Below are positions 34,160 to 43,099 of a DNA stretch of 64,000 bases, one piece after another. The notes below the pieces were generated by a model, which worked only from the letters and a program-made list of their open reading frames with translations, had not been told where the DNA came from and did not search any database. A program made the translations under genes and the position numbers. Source of the DNA: JACKFE01 sp050248735 (GTDB taxonomy: Bacteria > Nitrospirota > Nitrospiria > Nitrospirales > UBA8639); contig JBFWRU010000015.1 of NCBI GenBank assembly GCA_050248735.1, forward strand, positions 7,135-71,134. Direction: 5' to 3'. The stretch's first letter is position 1. Every line of letters begins with the position of its first letter.

Positions 34160-34504
34160 ATGTCAATTGAAATCGTCATACGGGGAACCACGGGCGCCAC
34201 AGTCGTGGATTTTCATGGTCGCTTGGACTTGCATTCCCGATGGCATGTGAAGGCCGTGATGAACCAATGTTGTTTTACCGAAACGGAACATTTGATCCTG
34301 AATCTCCAGGGATTGCTATTTGTGGATAGCGCCGGATTAGGGTTCCTCGTCATAAGCTCCCGCAAGTTTAAGGATCTCAATCGTCGGATTTCCTGGGTGT
34401 ATTCCCCGGGGTTTGTGGGAGATTTAATTAGTCAATTGCAGCTGCATGAACTCATTCCTCTGTGTCAATCAGAGCAAGAGGCGTTATCATCGTCTTCATC
34501 GTAG
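34160..34504 (+). CDS. STAS-domain anti-sigma-factor antagonist-like protein
   Basis: A protein of 114 residues, single STAS domain. The key loop is LLFVDSAGLGFLVISSR, with Ser after Asp as the likely phosphorylation site. It is similar in layout to the protein at 15275, including an EQEALS-type end, so the two are probably paralogues. No kinase or phosphatase gene is adjacent. It lies alone between the helicase pair and the convergent ClC gene. Confidence 0.8.
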   Translation: MSIEIVIRGTTGATVVDFHGRLDLHSRWHVKAVMNQCCFTETEHLILNLQGLLFVDSAGLGFLVISSRKFKDLNRRISWVYSPGFVGDLISQLQLHELIPLCQSEQEALSSSSS

Positions 34505-34646
34505 GGAAGGAATCCGATACCGTGTTATTGATGGGATTTTGGTGGTTTGTACGACGGTGCATGAGGGATCGGGTTGTTTCCTCCGACCAAGATTAGCCTT
34601 CCTGTGCTTTTCCTCTTGGTTTTCTCTATCCCCACGTGTTGAAACT

Positions 34647-36053
34647 TCAGGAATCTTTTGGGGGTCGTTCCTCGCCGATTTCCTCGTTGATCCTTGCCTC
34701 AAGCGCCGGAGCCTTGCGAAGTTGAAGAAGTTGGGTGGGAATGGCACTGCGATGGCCGGAAAGCAGAAACGCCACGGTGCAGGTGAGAAGCAAATAGGGC
34801 CCGCTCGCGACTCCGAATAATTCCATTCCCAACACCATGGCCGTAAATGGGGTATTGATGGCTCCTGCCAATAGTCCCGCTAACCCCAGGGCGGCGAATA
34901 AGCTGGGATCCTGATGAAATATTTCACCGAGAACGGCTCCGCTGGTGGCGCCGATAAAGCAAATCGGCAGCACAATCCCGCCGCTCCCCCCTATGCGTAA
35001 CGTGATGCTGGTGGTAAGGATCTTGCCCAGGAACAAAGCCCAAAGAAATTCCTGCCCTTGGAGCGCGCGTTGAATGGATTCCTTGCCCAATCCAAGGATC
35101 TGCGGGGAGATCAGTGCTCCAAGGCCCAAAAGGAGCCATCCTGCGACAAATGCGTGGACAATGGTCGATCCGGGAAGGAGATGAGTTAATCGATTGACTC
35201 CATTCAAGCATTCCACAAAAATCAAGGCGAGTAGGCCAAACACGGCACCAGCTATTAAGGCGAAGAAGAGGAGTGTGAGATCAAAGTGGGGAAACAAATG
35301 GGCATAAAACTGCATGGAGGGCATACCTAGCGATACGGCGGTCAAATATCCCGCTAAGGAGGCTACGGCTGCGGGAAACAGGACATGGTAGGCCAAGGAA
35401 CCAACGAATAAGGCTTCCATCCCAAAGAACGCACCAGCCAGGGGAGTACCGAAGATTGCAGAAAATCCCGCACTCAACCCGCAGATCACCAACGTCTTTC
35501 GATCCTGTGATTCGAATCGAAAAAAGTCGGCAATAACGGCGGCCAGCCCGCTACCAATTTGAACGCATGGACCGACATTCCCCGCGGAACCCCCGGTTCC
35601 AATGGTCAAGAGGGTCGCGCCAATTTTGGCGGGAATGACCTGCCAACTGATTTTTCCGGAATTGAGGTGAATGGCACGAATCACGCGTTCAACACCTTGA
35701 CCTCCAGCTTCCGGAACCATATGAGTGGTTACCCAAGCCGAAAGGACAAGACCGAAAGGCAGGAGCCAGAACCCCCAGGACATTGAGCCGACGCCATCAA
35801 TAACAGATGATAGGAGGAGAATGAACGCGGTGCTTGTCATGCCCACCAAGGCCCCAACCACGGAAGCCAGGATTAGCCATTTGAGGACGTGGACGAAGAG
35901 GACGCGTTCATCGGATAGTTGTCGGTTCACCGGAAATATTTCCTGGATGAATAAAAAGATGGCCTGGCGGATCAAGGGGAAGCATGCATTTTTATCCACA
36001 CTCGAGCAGAAGGATGCGGAAGGTTTCTGGATATTCCCAGCAAAAAATTCCAC
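34647..36053 (-). CDS. ClC-family chloride channel homologue
   Basis: A protein of up to 468 residues from a GTG behind GGGGGAT. Hydrophobic throughout after residue 55. ClC signatures are recognisable: GTGGSAGNVGPCVQIGSG, GLSAGFSAIFGTPLAGAFF and GGSGGIVLPICFIGATSG. In the first, the residue at the gating-glutamate position (canonical GREGP) is Val (GNVGP), so this is more likely a passive anion channel than a proton-coupled exchanger. It has no C-terminal CBS domains. It is downstream of the antiporter gene on the same strand, so the two may balance ions together. Confidence 0.85.
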   Translation of the reverse strand: MEFFAGNIQKPSASFCSSVDKNACFPLIRQAIFLFIQEIFPVNRQLSDERVLFVHVLKWLILASVVGALVGMTSTAFILLLSSVIDGVGSMSWGFWLLPFGLVLSAWVTTHMVPEAGGQGVERVIRAIHLNSGKISWQVIPAKIGATLLTIGTGGSAGNVGPCVQIGSGLAAVIADFFRFESQDRKTLVICGLSAGFSAIFGTPLAGAFFGMEALFVGSLAYHVLFPAAVASLAGYLTAVSLGMPSMQFYAHLFPHFDLTLLFFALIAGAVFGLLALIFVECLNGVNRLTHLLPGSTIVHAFVAGWLLLGLGALISPQILGLGKESIQRALQGQEFLWALFLGKILTTSITLRIGGSGGIVLPICFIGATSGAVLGEIFHQDPSLFAALGLAGLLAGAINTPFTAMVLGMELFGVASGPYLLLTCTVAFLLSGHRSAIPTQLLQLRKAPALEARINEEIGEERPPKDS

Positions 36054-36110
36054 TCACAAATCCCCCATCTTGAACAAATGGGGAGTCACGTTAGGGCTTG
36101 GCGGATCGCA

Positions 36111-38116
36111 TTACTGCTCCGCTTTCCGTCTGAGTCCAGAACTCTTGGTCGATACAGTTTTACCCAGTTGAGTTTCGTTTTCGTGTTCCTTAAGTGGAGA
36201 AGTACCCATGGCCAATTTTTCAACAGGTTCTCCCGCAGGCTTTTGCCACCCGAGAGTGTGAAGCTGGGTAAGCGCCTGCTCATGCTCGGGAAGGTAGATG
36301 GCCACAAATGCCAAATCCTCTTTTTGAAGTTTATATGTCGTGAACATGGGAGAAATCGATTTTTTCCTTTGGATGGCCAGGATGACAAACCGCTCCCCAT
36401 TCTTGGGAGAGGAGCTTGGCTTTTCCGTTGGGCCAATATCGGGACCTTCTTGTTTTTTAGTTGTATCAGGAGGTGGGTCGTATGCTAATTGTTCGATGAG
36501 GACCTCTTTATGGCGAAGCCGGACTGCCCACCGTTCCACATCATGTGGACCTTCCCAAAGAACACGACTGTTTAATCGTTGAATATGTTCAGGCACTTTA
36601 TCCTCTTCCAAGGATTCCAGAGCGATATAGCCATAAGGGACGCCGAATAGTTCTCTGGCCTGATCCACAAATAAATGGTTTAAGTGTTCATTGGAAGTCA
36701 GGCCAACTACGGTACCGACGAGTTCAATTTGACTTCGGATCAGTGTTCGTTCCTGCAAGGCATCTCCAAAAATCACCGGGAATCCCGCTTCTTCGGCTTG
36801 ATGGCAGCGCTTGGGATCGGAGTCCAGAAACACGACGGTCAGTTCATGGTCCCGAAGAACTTCCCCTAGGACTAAACCTAACCCTTCCGCCCCTAATATG
36901 GCCACCCGGTCTCGATTGGGGAGTCGTAACTTGAGCAGGGACGCCAATGGTTTGGCGGTAAATCCAGCCAGGCCTACGGTGCCCGCAATGGTCAAGAACA
37001 CCAGGGCGCGCAATTCCGAGCCGCCGGCCAATTCCCGTTCATCCAGCACTCCGGCGGTCAAGGTGGCGATTGCAGCGGCCACAATGCCCCGTGGGGCGAC
37101 CCAGGCAATAAAGAGGCGTTCTCGCCACGTCAGGGTGGATTTCATGGTTGAAAGCCAGACATTGATCGGGCGGATCAAAAAAATCAAAGCCAAAAGCACT
37201 GCAGGCCCTCCCCATCCCAGGCTTCGCATTTCCTCGAATTTGACATCTGCTGCCAATAAAATGAACAGCATGCCGACGAGAAGGATCGTCATCTGATCTT
37301 TAAATTCCCGCAAATCCCGGTCAACCGGGGTGCGCATATTCCCGACAACTGCTCCGGCAATGGTCACAGCCAGAATTCCGCTTTGGGAGATGACATGATC
37401 GGAGGCCTGAAAAAGTAAGAAGACCGCCGCCAGTGTGAATATATTTTCAAATCCATGAGGGACCAGAGACCGAATCCGGAGAATACTCCCAAGGAGAAAA
37501 CCGCCGATTCCACCCACAAGAAGCCCAAATGCTAACCGAAAAGCAAAATCCATGGCTTCACCGGTCAGGATTCCAGATTGCGCGCCGACTGTCAGGTTCA
37601 AAATCAGAATGGCCAGAATGGCTCCGATAGGATCAATCAGTACTCCTTCGGCTTCCAAAATGGTTTTCAAATTGTGGCGTAAGCGCATGTCCCGTATAAG
37701 AGGCGCGACAACGGTAGGGCCGGTGACCACTACTAGACTTCCAAAGAGAAGAGAGAGAGAGACCAGGTCCAATCCAGGAGCAGGTAGACGGCCAGAGCGG
37801 CACCGAACAGGGTCAACACCGCTCCCACTGTAATGAGTCGACGAATAGATTGTTCCTGGCGACGGAGACGGCTTATTTCCAGGTTCAATCCTCCTTCGAA
37901 TAAAATAATAGCCACGGCAAAGTCGACAAGGCCGAATAGGCCACTCCCCAAAGCTTGGGGGTTCACCCACCCTAACCCGTCATGACCTAAGCCAAATCCC
38001 AATGTCAGAAGCAGGACAATGCCTGGCAGACGCAGATGTTTGGCCACTGATTGAGCGAACACTCCAGCTGCAAGAGCAATCGCGATGGTTAAACTTACAT
38101 GAACAGATTCCATCAA
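36111..38116 (-). pseudogene. CPA-type Na+(K+)/H+ antiporter with TrkA-N/RCK domains, frameshifted at a (GA)6 tract
   Basis: The N-terminal third (from ATG 38116) is in one frame: HLRLPGIVLLLTLGFGLGHD, AIILFEGGLNLEISRLRR, then LLLDWTWSLSL and a premature TAG at 37733. The remainder, SLLFGSLVVVTGPTVVAPLI onward, continues in another frame to 36111. The break falls inside a run of six TC units on the coding strand; five units would restore one frame of about 665 residues. The membrane part is followed by an RCK/TrkA-N nucleotide-binding domain (VAILGAEGLGLVLGEVLRD) and a regulatory tail. The cause may be true loss, slipped-strand switching or a sequencing error. Confidence 0.82.
37751..37762. 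repeat. (GA)6 dinucleotide tract at the antiporter frameshift
   Basis: Six consecutive GA units on the plus strand (TC on the coding strand) coincide with the frame change in the antiporter gene. Removing one unit gives WSLSLLFGSLVVV in a single frame. Confidence 0.9.
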
Positions 38117-38272
38117 TGGCTACCTATTGGAAGATTTTTGAATACGTTGGTGGAGTAATTAGAGGTCTGGTAGGATTGGCTTGCCTTGTATCCGTTTGAG
38201 GGTAGGGGAATAAGTTGAATGATCGGCACAGTCGATCTGGATAGAGAATTATCTTAACTGATTCGACAGGTT

Positions 38273-39520
38273 ATGAATAGGGTTGCCTTTCTTGCCTCAT
38301 CGAGTCCATTTTCATTGAACTCTCGTTTTACCATGTTACATTCCCGATCGTTTGTTTTGCTCTGCCTGGTCGCATTCTGTGGGTTTGTCAGCTATGACAT
38401 GGTACGACGACCGGCGCTGTCCTTATTTGCCGCTTCCTTAGGTGCAGGCCCCAGTATGGTCGGACTGCTGATTGCCTTGTCTACCGTTACCGGAGTGTTT
38501 TTGAAATTGCCCATGGGCCTACTGTCGGATGTGCTGAATCGGAGGCGACTGATGATGGGAGGGGTGTTAGCTTTTGGGCTTCCCCCGTTTTTGTACCCGT
38601 TGATAGACGACCTTTCGACTTTGGGTATCCTTCGACTCTTTCACGGATTGGCAACAGCCATGTATACCCCCATTGCCTTGGCCATAGTCGGGGAATGGTT
38701 TGTCGAACGCCGGGGAGAGGCATTTGGGTGGTACACATCCGCTGCACAGGGCGGTGGTTTGTTAGGGCCGATGTTGGGTGGCCTGGTGATCTTTTCGTTT
38801 GGTTATGGTCCCACATTTCTCGTGGCAGGATTTTTCGGAGGGCTGGCCATGCTCCTCTATTGTCTGATCCCGGGAGATCAGATGGGAGCCAGGAGAGCCC
38901 ATCCTCCTTCTATTCACGTTTGGCAGAATATGCGGCAAGGATTGAAGCGGGTCTGGGCCGTTTCAGCCATCAGGATCACAAGTTTGGTGGAAGCGGCTAA
39001 GATGATCGGCAGCGGTACGCTCATGGCCTTCTTACCCCTGTATGGCTTAATGATCGGATTGAATGCAGCGGAAATCGGTGTGCTCTTTGGTATCCAGGCG
39101 CTTACATCCTTGGTATCCAAACCGATCATGGGGCGCATGTCCGATCGAGGCGCTCGCGAACCGCTTATTGTCAGTGGATTGGGTCTTTGTGGTTTCATGG
39201 TCATTGCCATTCCCCATCTTACCTGGTACCCGGGGTTGTTGGTCCTCGGTGGGGCATTTGGCTTTGGTGAAGCGGTGGTAACTTCCTCAACCACTGCGTT
39301 GGTGGCGGACGTTTCTCAAGGCAAGGGATTGGGCGCGGGGATGGGCCTGCGGGGAACCATTATGGATATCGGGCATGCCGGAGGACCTCTCCTGGCCGGT
39401 TTTTTAATTGAAGCCTTTGGCTATCAGTCCGGCTTTTTTTGTATTGGGACTCTACTGTTGATTACCGCGCTGTATTTTGGGATAACCATGACAGGGAACA
39501 AAAACTCCGTCGTGGTATAA
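38273..39520 (+). CDS. Major facilitator superfamily transporter
   Basis: A protein of up to 415 residues with about twelve hydrophobic segments. Loop 2-3 carries the MFS motif as GLLSDVLNRRRLMMGG, and the repeat in the second half reads GRMSDRGAREPLIVSG. AMYTPIALAIVGEWFVERRG resembles drug or sugar-phosphate exporter families. Substrate unknown. CAGGTT precedes the ATG at 38273; an ATG at 38333 would also leave all membrane segments intact. It diverges from the antiporter gene. Confidence 0.88.
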   Translation: MNRVAFLASSSPFSLNSRFTMLHSRSFVLLCLVAFCGFVSYDMVRRPALSLFAASLGAGPSMVGLLIALSTVTGVFLKLPMGLLSDVLNRRRLMMGGVLAFGLPPFLYPLIDDLSTLGILRLFHGLATAMYTPIALAIVGEWFVERRGEAFGWYTSAAQGGGLLGPMLGGLVIFSFGYGPTFLVAGFFGGLAMLLYCLIPGDQMGARRAHPPSIHVWQNMRQGLKRVWAVSAIRITSLVEAAKMIGSGTLMAFLPLYGLMIGLNAAEIGVLFGIQALTSLVSKPIMGRMSDRGAREPLIVSGLGLCGFMVIAIPHLTWYPGLLVLGGAFGFGEAVVTSSTTALVADVSQGKGLGAGMGLRGTIMDIGHAGGPLLAGFLIEAFGYQSGFFCIGTLLLITALYFGITMTGNKNSVVV

Positions 39521-39545
39521 TGGCCTTCCAAAAGGATGGAGCGAT

Positions 39546-39677
39546 ATGAAAGAAGCGATGGAAACCAGTGACGTCGTTGTTGCGGCTTTGGCAGCCATGG
39601 GAGTGGTGGTGTTAGTGGTTGTGTTTGTGTATGTCGTGAAAAGAACGTTTTTCTCTGACGATAAGGGCCGAGAATAA
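39546..39677 (+). CDS. 43-residue single-pass membrane protein
   Basis: A short frame with GGAG just before the ATG. After a polar start (MKEAMETSD) comes one hydrophobic helix, VVVAALAAMGVVVLVVVFVY, then the charged tail VVKRTFFSDDKGRE. It lies 25 bp after the MFS gene and 28 bp before ribE on the same strand, so it may be co-transcribed with them. No family was recognised. Confidence 0.55.
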   Translation: MKEAMETSDVVVAALAAMGVVVLVVVFVYVVKRTFFSDDKGRE

Positions 39678-39705
39678 GTTGACGTAAGGAGGGGAACTCA
39701 GAAGT

Positions 39706-40362
39706 ATGTTTAGTGGCATTGTTGAAGAAATGGGCGCTATTCAGGCCATTGAACGAAGCCTGGCAGGAGCCAAAATCTTTCTTCTGGCTTCCCACATTAT
39801 GGGCGATCTCCAGATCGGGGACAGCGTGAGTGTGTCAGGCACTTGTATGACCGTCGTGGAAAAAACCGAAACAGGTTTTGTCATCGATGCCTCAACTGAA
39901 ACGCTCAACTGCACCACATTGGGAACCATTTCCGCAGGATCACCCGTGAATCTGGAGCGGGCGGTGCAGCTCAATGCTCGCATGGGGGGACATCTGGTGA
40001 CCGGTCATGTCGATGGAATCGGTACTTTGCGCCTGCGCGAACAACAGGGAAATGCGATTCTCATGCAAATCGAAGCGCCAGAGGACATTTTGCGCTACTG
40101 TGTGCCCAAAGGGTCGATCACCGTCGATGGCATCAGTCTGACCATCAATATGGTAAAGAAGCATTCCTTCGATGTTGCAATTATTCCGCATACCGCCAAG
40201 GTGACCACATTGGGTTTGAAACAACCAGGAGAGACCGTCAATCTTGAATCGGATTTGATAGGAAAATATGTGGAACGGCTGTTACAGGCCAGTGGCGCCT
40301 TACCTGCCAACCCGGCTCCGGTGATTGATCGGGACTATCTCCAAAAGCGCGGACTGTTGTAG
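39706..40362 (+). CDS. ribE: Riboflavin synthase, alpha chain
   Basis: A protein of 218 residues with AAGGAGGGG before the ATG. Two lumazine-binding repeats are seen: MFSGIVEEMGAI with LNLERA-like and NARMGGHLVTGHVDGIG blocks in the first, and the SITVDGISLTIN block in the second. It dismutates two 6,7-dimethyl-8-ribityllumazines into riboflavin. No FMN riboswitch was seen upstream, and no other rib genes are adjacent. Confidence 0.95.
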   Translation: MFSGIVEEMGAIQAIERSLAGAKIFLLASHIMGDLQIGDSVSVSGTCMTVVEKTETGFVIDASTETLNCTTLGTISAGSPVNLERAVQLNARMGGHLVTGHVDGIGTLRLREQQGNAILMQIEAPEDILRYCVPKGSITVDGISLTINMVKKHSFDVAIIPHTAKVTTLGLKQPGETVNLESDLIGKYVERLLQASGALPANPAPVIDRDYLQKRGLL

Positions 40363-40373
40363 TTTGATATCTT

Positions 40374-40553
40374 ATGGTTGATGAAGCTTCCAGCGGAAAT
40401 ACCAGAAAACACCCTCTGTGGCATTTATTCGGGACGGTGGTTCTCCTGATTGTCGTTGTGCCTGTTGTGTTGTGGGGTATCGTGCAGCTGTATGAAATCA
40501 TTTGCGCATGGTGCGGCTGTTGCGAAGGTATGCCAAGACCCAGAAAGCCCTGA
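40374..40553 (+). CDS. 59-residue membrane protein, perhaps the front of a frameshifted gene
   Basis: An ATG frame 11 bp after ribE encodes a polar start (MVDEASSGNTRKHPLWH), one hydrophobic helix (LFGTVVLLIVVVPVVLWGIV) and a Cys-rich end (ICAWCGCCEG). It overlaps a second protein-like frame at 40502-40756 in a different register. The two could be one membrane protein of about 130 residues broken by a one-base shift near 40510, or two coupled genes. No clear ribosome site. Confidence 0.4.
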   Translation: MVDEASSGNTRKHPLWHLFGTVVLLIVVVPVVLWGIVQLYEIICAWCGCCEGMPRPRKP

Positions 40554-40756
40554 AGGCTTGCGACGAAGGGCACATCGGGTCCCAACATCTCCGTGAGGGT
40601 TTCATGAAATCCTTCCAGCGTAATCTCTGTCTGACGACGCAGGAGGGAGACAGGCAAACTCCCTTCATGACACGGATTTCCGACAACCTTTCCCAAAGTA
40701 AATTTAAAATCCTCATTCCTCCCAACCCCGGAACGTTTGCCACCGCCGGGGCATAG
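40502..40756 (+). CDS. Hypothetical protein overlapping the 59-residue membrane protein
   Basis: An 84-codon frame from a TTG (or ATG two codons later). It is polar, with a basic start (RLLRRYAKTQKALKACDEGH) and an end rich in Pro and Gly (ILIPPNPGTFATAGA). It has no ribosome site of its own, so it would need coupling to, or frame restoration with, the upstream frame. No homologue recognised. Confidence 0.3.
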   Translation: MRMVRLLRRYAKTQKALKACDEGHIGSQHLREGFMKSFQRNLCLTTQEGDRQTPFMTRISDNLSQSKFKILIPPNPGTFATAGA

Positions 40757-40778
40757 AGCTTCAAAAAATAAGAGATCG

Positions 40779-42500
40779 ATGAAATCATTTTCCACCGAAA
40801 AACTCATTCAAGTTTGTTATCGATATGTGACCCAATCCCAGGGACGGTTTTATCTGTACCTGGCCATTTTTTGTAGCCTCCTGGTTTTATTGGATGCGGG
40901 ATCGGTTGAATTGATCAAGGGAATGAAATTGAAAACCTTTGATTCGATAATGAAGAACCGGGTGTTTTTTCATAAAGCGGATCCCGACATCGTGATTGTG
41001 GACATTGACGAGGCAAGCCTTTCGGCTATGGCAAAGGAATACGGACGGTGGCCTTGGCCTCGTCAGGTATTCGCCGAGTTTCTCGGGATGATTCAGGAAC
41101 AGGGGCCTCAGGCCGTGGTGTTCGACATTTTATTTAGTGATCCGGATGTCTATAACCCTGAATCGGATGCCTATTTCAATGAAGTGATAGCCGGCATGTC
41201 CAACACCTTTTTCCCAATGCTCCGGTTGCCTCCGTCCAATGATCAACTCAGTCAGGTCACGCCTGGCATGATTCCCGGCATGGAAAAGATACCCGGCATG
41301 GAAAAGATACCCGGAGAAATGCAGGAAGAAAAAGGCATTGCCCTGGTGTTACCGCATTTCACCAGCATCATTGAAAGCGGGAGCATGGGAACCAACAATG
41401 TGTACCCGGATCGAGACGGTATCGTGCGCCAGTACCCCATTTACCGTGACCACTATGGCTGGCGGATTCCCTCACTGCCCTCCAAAGTTGGAGAGACCTT
41501 GGGCTGGAGTCTGTCCTCGGATACGGATGTCTATATCAACTGGCGCGGCAAGCTTGGTGCCATAGGCTCTGTTCGGTTCAGTGATGTCTTTGAAGATTTT
41601 TTACGCCAGGATCGAAAACGACCATCGGATGAATTCACTGGAAAGATTGTCATTATCGGGTCCACCGCTTCTGCGTTATTTGATACCAAACCCACTCCGA
41701 TGGAAAAAGTGCATCCTGGAGTAGAAATTTTGGCCACAGCCATCGACAATCTGAAAAACGGTGATTGGATCACCCAGGCAAAAAATCCCTGGGTGTTTAC
41801 GGGGTTGGCATTAGGACTCATTTGGATAACCGCCCTGGCCTTTTTGACCGGGGTGAAACGCAAGGCCATTGATATGGTGTTTGCGGGTTCCCAGGTAGGG
41901 TTAATGGCTTTTACGTTCGCCAGCTTGAATCTCACCACTTATTATTTGGATTTAACAGCGCCGATCACGGCTGGATTGATCTACTTTTCGCTTGCCCGAG
42001 TGTATGCCTATGCCGAAGCCACCATTATGGAGAAATATGTCTGGCTTAATGTGGAGGAAGGCCGAGAGGGGTGGCAATATGCCGTGGTAGTGATTGTGCA
42101 ACCGGAAAGCCTGGAAGAAATTTCCGAAGGGAGATTCCTTACCTTGTTAAAGCGGAGTCTCTACGGTAAAAAGGTTGGTTTTACGATTGAACCCTTTTCA
42201 CGGAAACCTGCCGGAATTGAGAAAGCGTTCCAGAATATGTTTCTTATTTATTGGGTGGACAGTCATGTGGAAGCCGGATCATTTCAGGTGAAGGAGGTTG
42301 GTGAGCAGACGGTCTCCCTTGTGTGGGAAGTTGCCCAAGGTATCTGTGGGGAAGATAAAATAGGGTGTAAACTCGGTTGGTGCCAAGGAGCCCTTCCGTA
42401 TGGGGACGAGAAACTGAGACTGGATGCCTGGCAGAAATTCGTGGCCAAGGCCATGATCAATTTACAGGAGCAACCGTTGGAGTCAACGGTGGGAAGATGA
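40779..42500 (+). CDS. CHASE2-domain membrane protein
   Basis: About 573 residues from the ATG at 40779. An N-terminal membrane helix (FYLYLAIFCSLLVLLDAG) is followed by a large extracytoplasmic CHASE2 sensor domain (KLKTFDSIMKNRVF, DIVIVDIDEASLSAMAKEYG, WPWPRQVFAEFLGMI, closing at KIVIIGSTASALFD) and about three membrane helices. The cytoplasmic end (about 150 residues) has no recognisable cyclase, kinase or GGDEF domain, unlike most CHASE2 receptors. The CHASE2 domain contains a two-copy IPGMEK tandem repeat. It may signal through a partner. An SH3-domain protein and an M48 protease follow on the same strand. Confidence 0.82.
   Translation: MKSFSTEKLIQVCYRYVTQSQGRFYLYLAIFCSLLVLLDAGSVELIKGMKLKTFDSIMKNRVFFHKADPDIVIVDIDEASLSAMAKEYGRWPWPRQVFAEFLGMIQEQGPQAVVFDILFSDPDVYNPESDAYFNEVIAGMSNTFFPMLRLPPSNDQLSQVTPGMIPGMEKIPGMEKIPGEMQEEKGIALVLPHFTSIIESGSMGTNNVYPDRDGIVRQYPIYRDHYGWRIPSLPSKVGETLGWSLSSDTDVYINWRGKLGAIGSVRFSDVFEDFLRQDRKRPSDEFTGKIVIIGSTASALFDTKPTPMEKVHPGVEILATAIDNLKNGDWITQAKNPWVFTGLALGLIWITALAFLTGVKRKAIDMVFAGSQVGLMAFTFASLNLTTYYLDLTAPITAGLIYFSLARVYAYAEATIMEKYVWLNVEEGREGWQYAVVVIVQPESLEEISEGRFLTLLKRSLYGKKVGFTIEPFSRKPAGIEKAFQNMFLIYWVDSHVEAGSFQVKEVGEQTVSLVWEVAQGICGEDKIGCKLGWCQGALPYGDEKLRLDAWQKFVAKAMINLQEQPLESTVGR
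41274..41309 (+). repeat. Two-copy 18-bp in-frame tandem repeat
   Basis: The unit cccggcatggaaaagata occurs twice in tandem with a partial third copy, inside the CHASE2 gene. It encodes PGMEKI twice in a loop, so copy-number change would keep the frame. Confidence 0.85.
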
Positions 42501-42582
42501 TGGTAGGCATGGAAAGATCGCGTTCAAGGCTGGTGTTTAACCCCCTCTTTGTTCGTTCAACTGGAGAAGGAGGAACTTGAAG

Positions 42583-43095
42583 ATGAAATGGTGCATCCTT
42601 TTGATAACAACCGTAATTTTCGTTTTTCCTCTAGAAGGGAGAGCCTCGGATCCTGGTGTAGCCGTCAGATCGTGTGAAGTCATGAGTGAACCCTTCAGGG
42701 ATGCTCGAACGGTGGGCTCATTGAAGGAGGGAGACACTCTGGAAATTTTAAAAAGGAAAGGTGGATGGTTGCAGGTGTCCGCCAAAGGCAAAACTGGGTG
42801 GGTCAGAATGCTGTATGTTCGGCGAGGGGGCTCCGGGGAAAAGGTGTCGGCCGTGAAGGAGGCTTCAGGCGTGCTAGGCCTGGCTACCGGGAGGGCCGGA
42901 AGTGGAAACGTGGTGGCGGCCACAGGGGTTCGAGGGTTGGACGAAGAGGAGTTGAAGGAAGCCGAGTTTAATGAAAAAGAACTCCAGAAATTAAAAACCT
43001 ATCTGACATCAAAAAAAGATGCTCAAAAATATGCGGATCAGGCAGGGTTGAAAACCCAAACAGTCCCATTTATTCAGCCATCGGACGGGAATTAG
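42583..43095 (+). CDS. Secreted bacterial SH3-domain protein
   Basis: About 170 residues; AAGGAGG eight bases before the ATG at 42583 fixes the start. A signal peptide (MKWCILLITTVIFVFPLEG) precedes one SH3b domain (residues about 28-90: SEPFRDARTVGSLKEGDTLE, GGWLQVSAKGKTGWVRMLYV). The rest is charged and helical. Such domains bind cell-wall peptides in some enzymes. It lies five bases before the M48 protease gene, so the two are almost certainly co-transcribed and may work together. Confidence 0.8.
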   Translation: MKWCILLITTVIFVFPLEGRASDPGVAVRSCEVMSEPFRDARTVGSLKEGDTLEILKRKGGWLQVSAKGKTGWVRMLYVRRGGSGEKVSAVKEASGVLGLATGRAGSGNVVAATGVRGLDEEELKEAEFNEKELQKLKTYLTSKKDAQKYADQAGLKTQTVPFIQPSDGN

Positions 43096-43099
43096 AAAA

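Noticed and set aside
37551..37833. Forward frames opposite the antiporter and other membrane genes
   Set aside because: These are antisense frames of real genes; their products are Arg/Pro/Ser-rich with no ribosome site.
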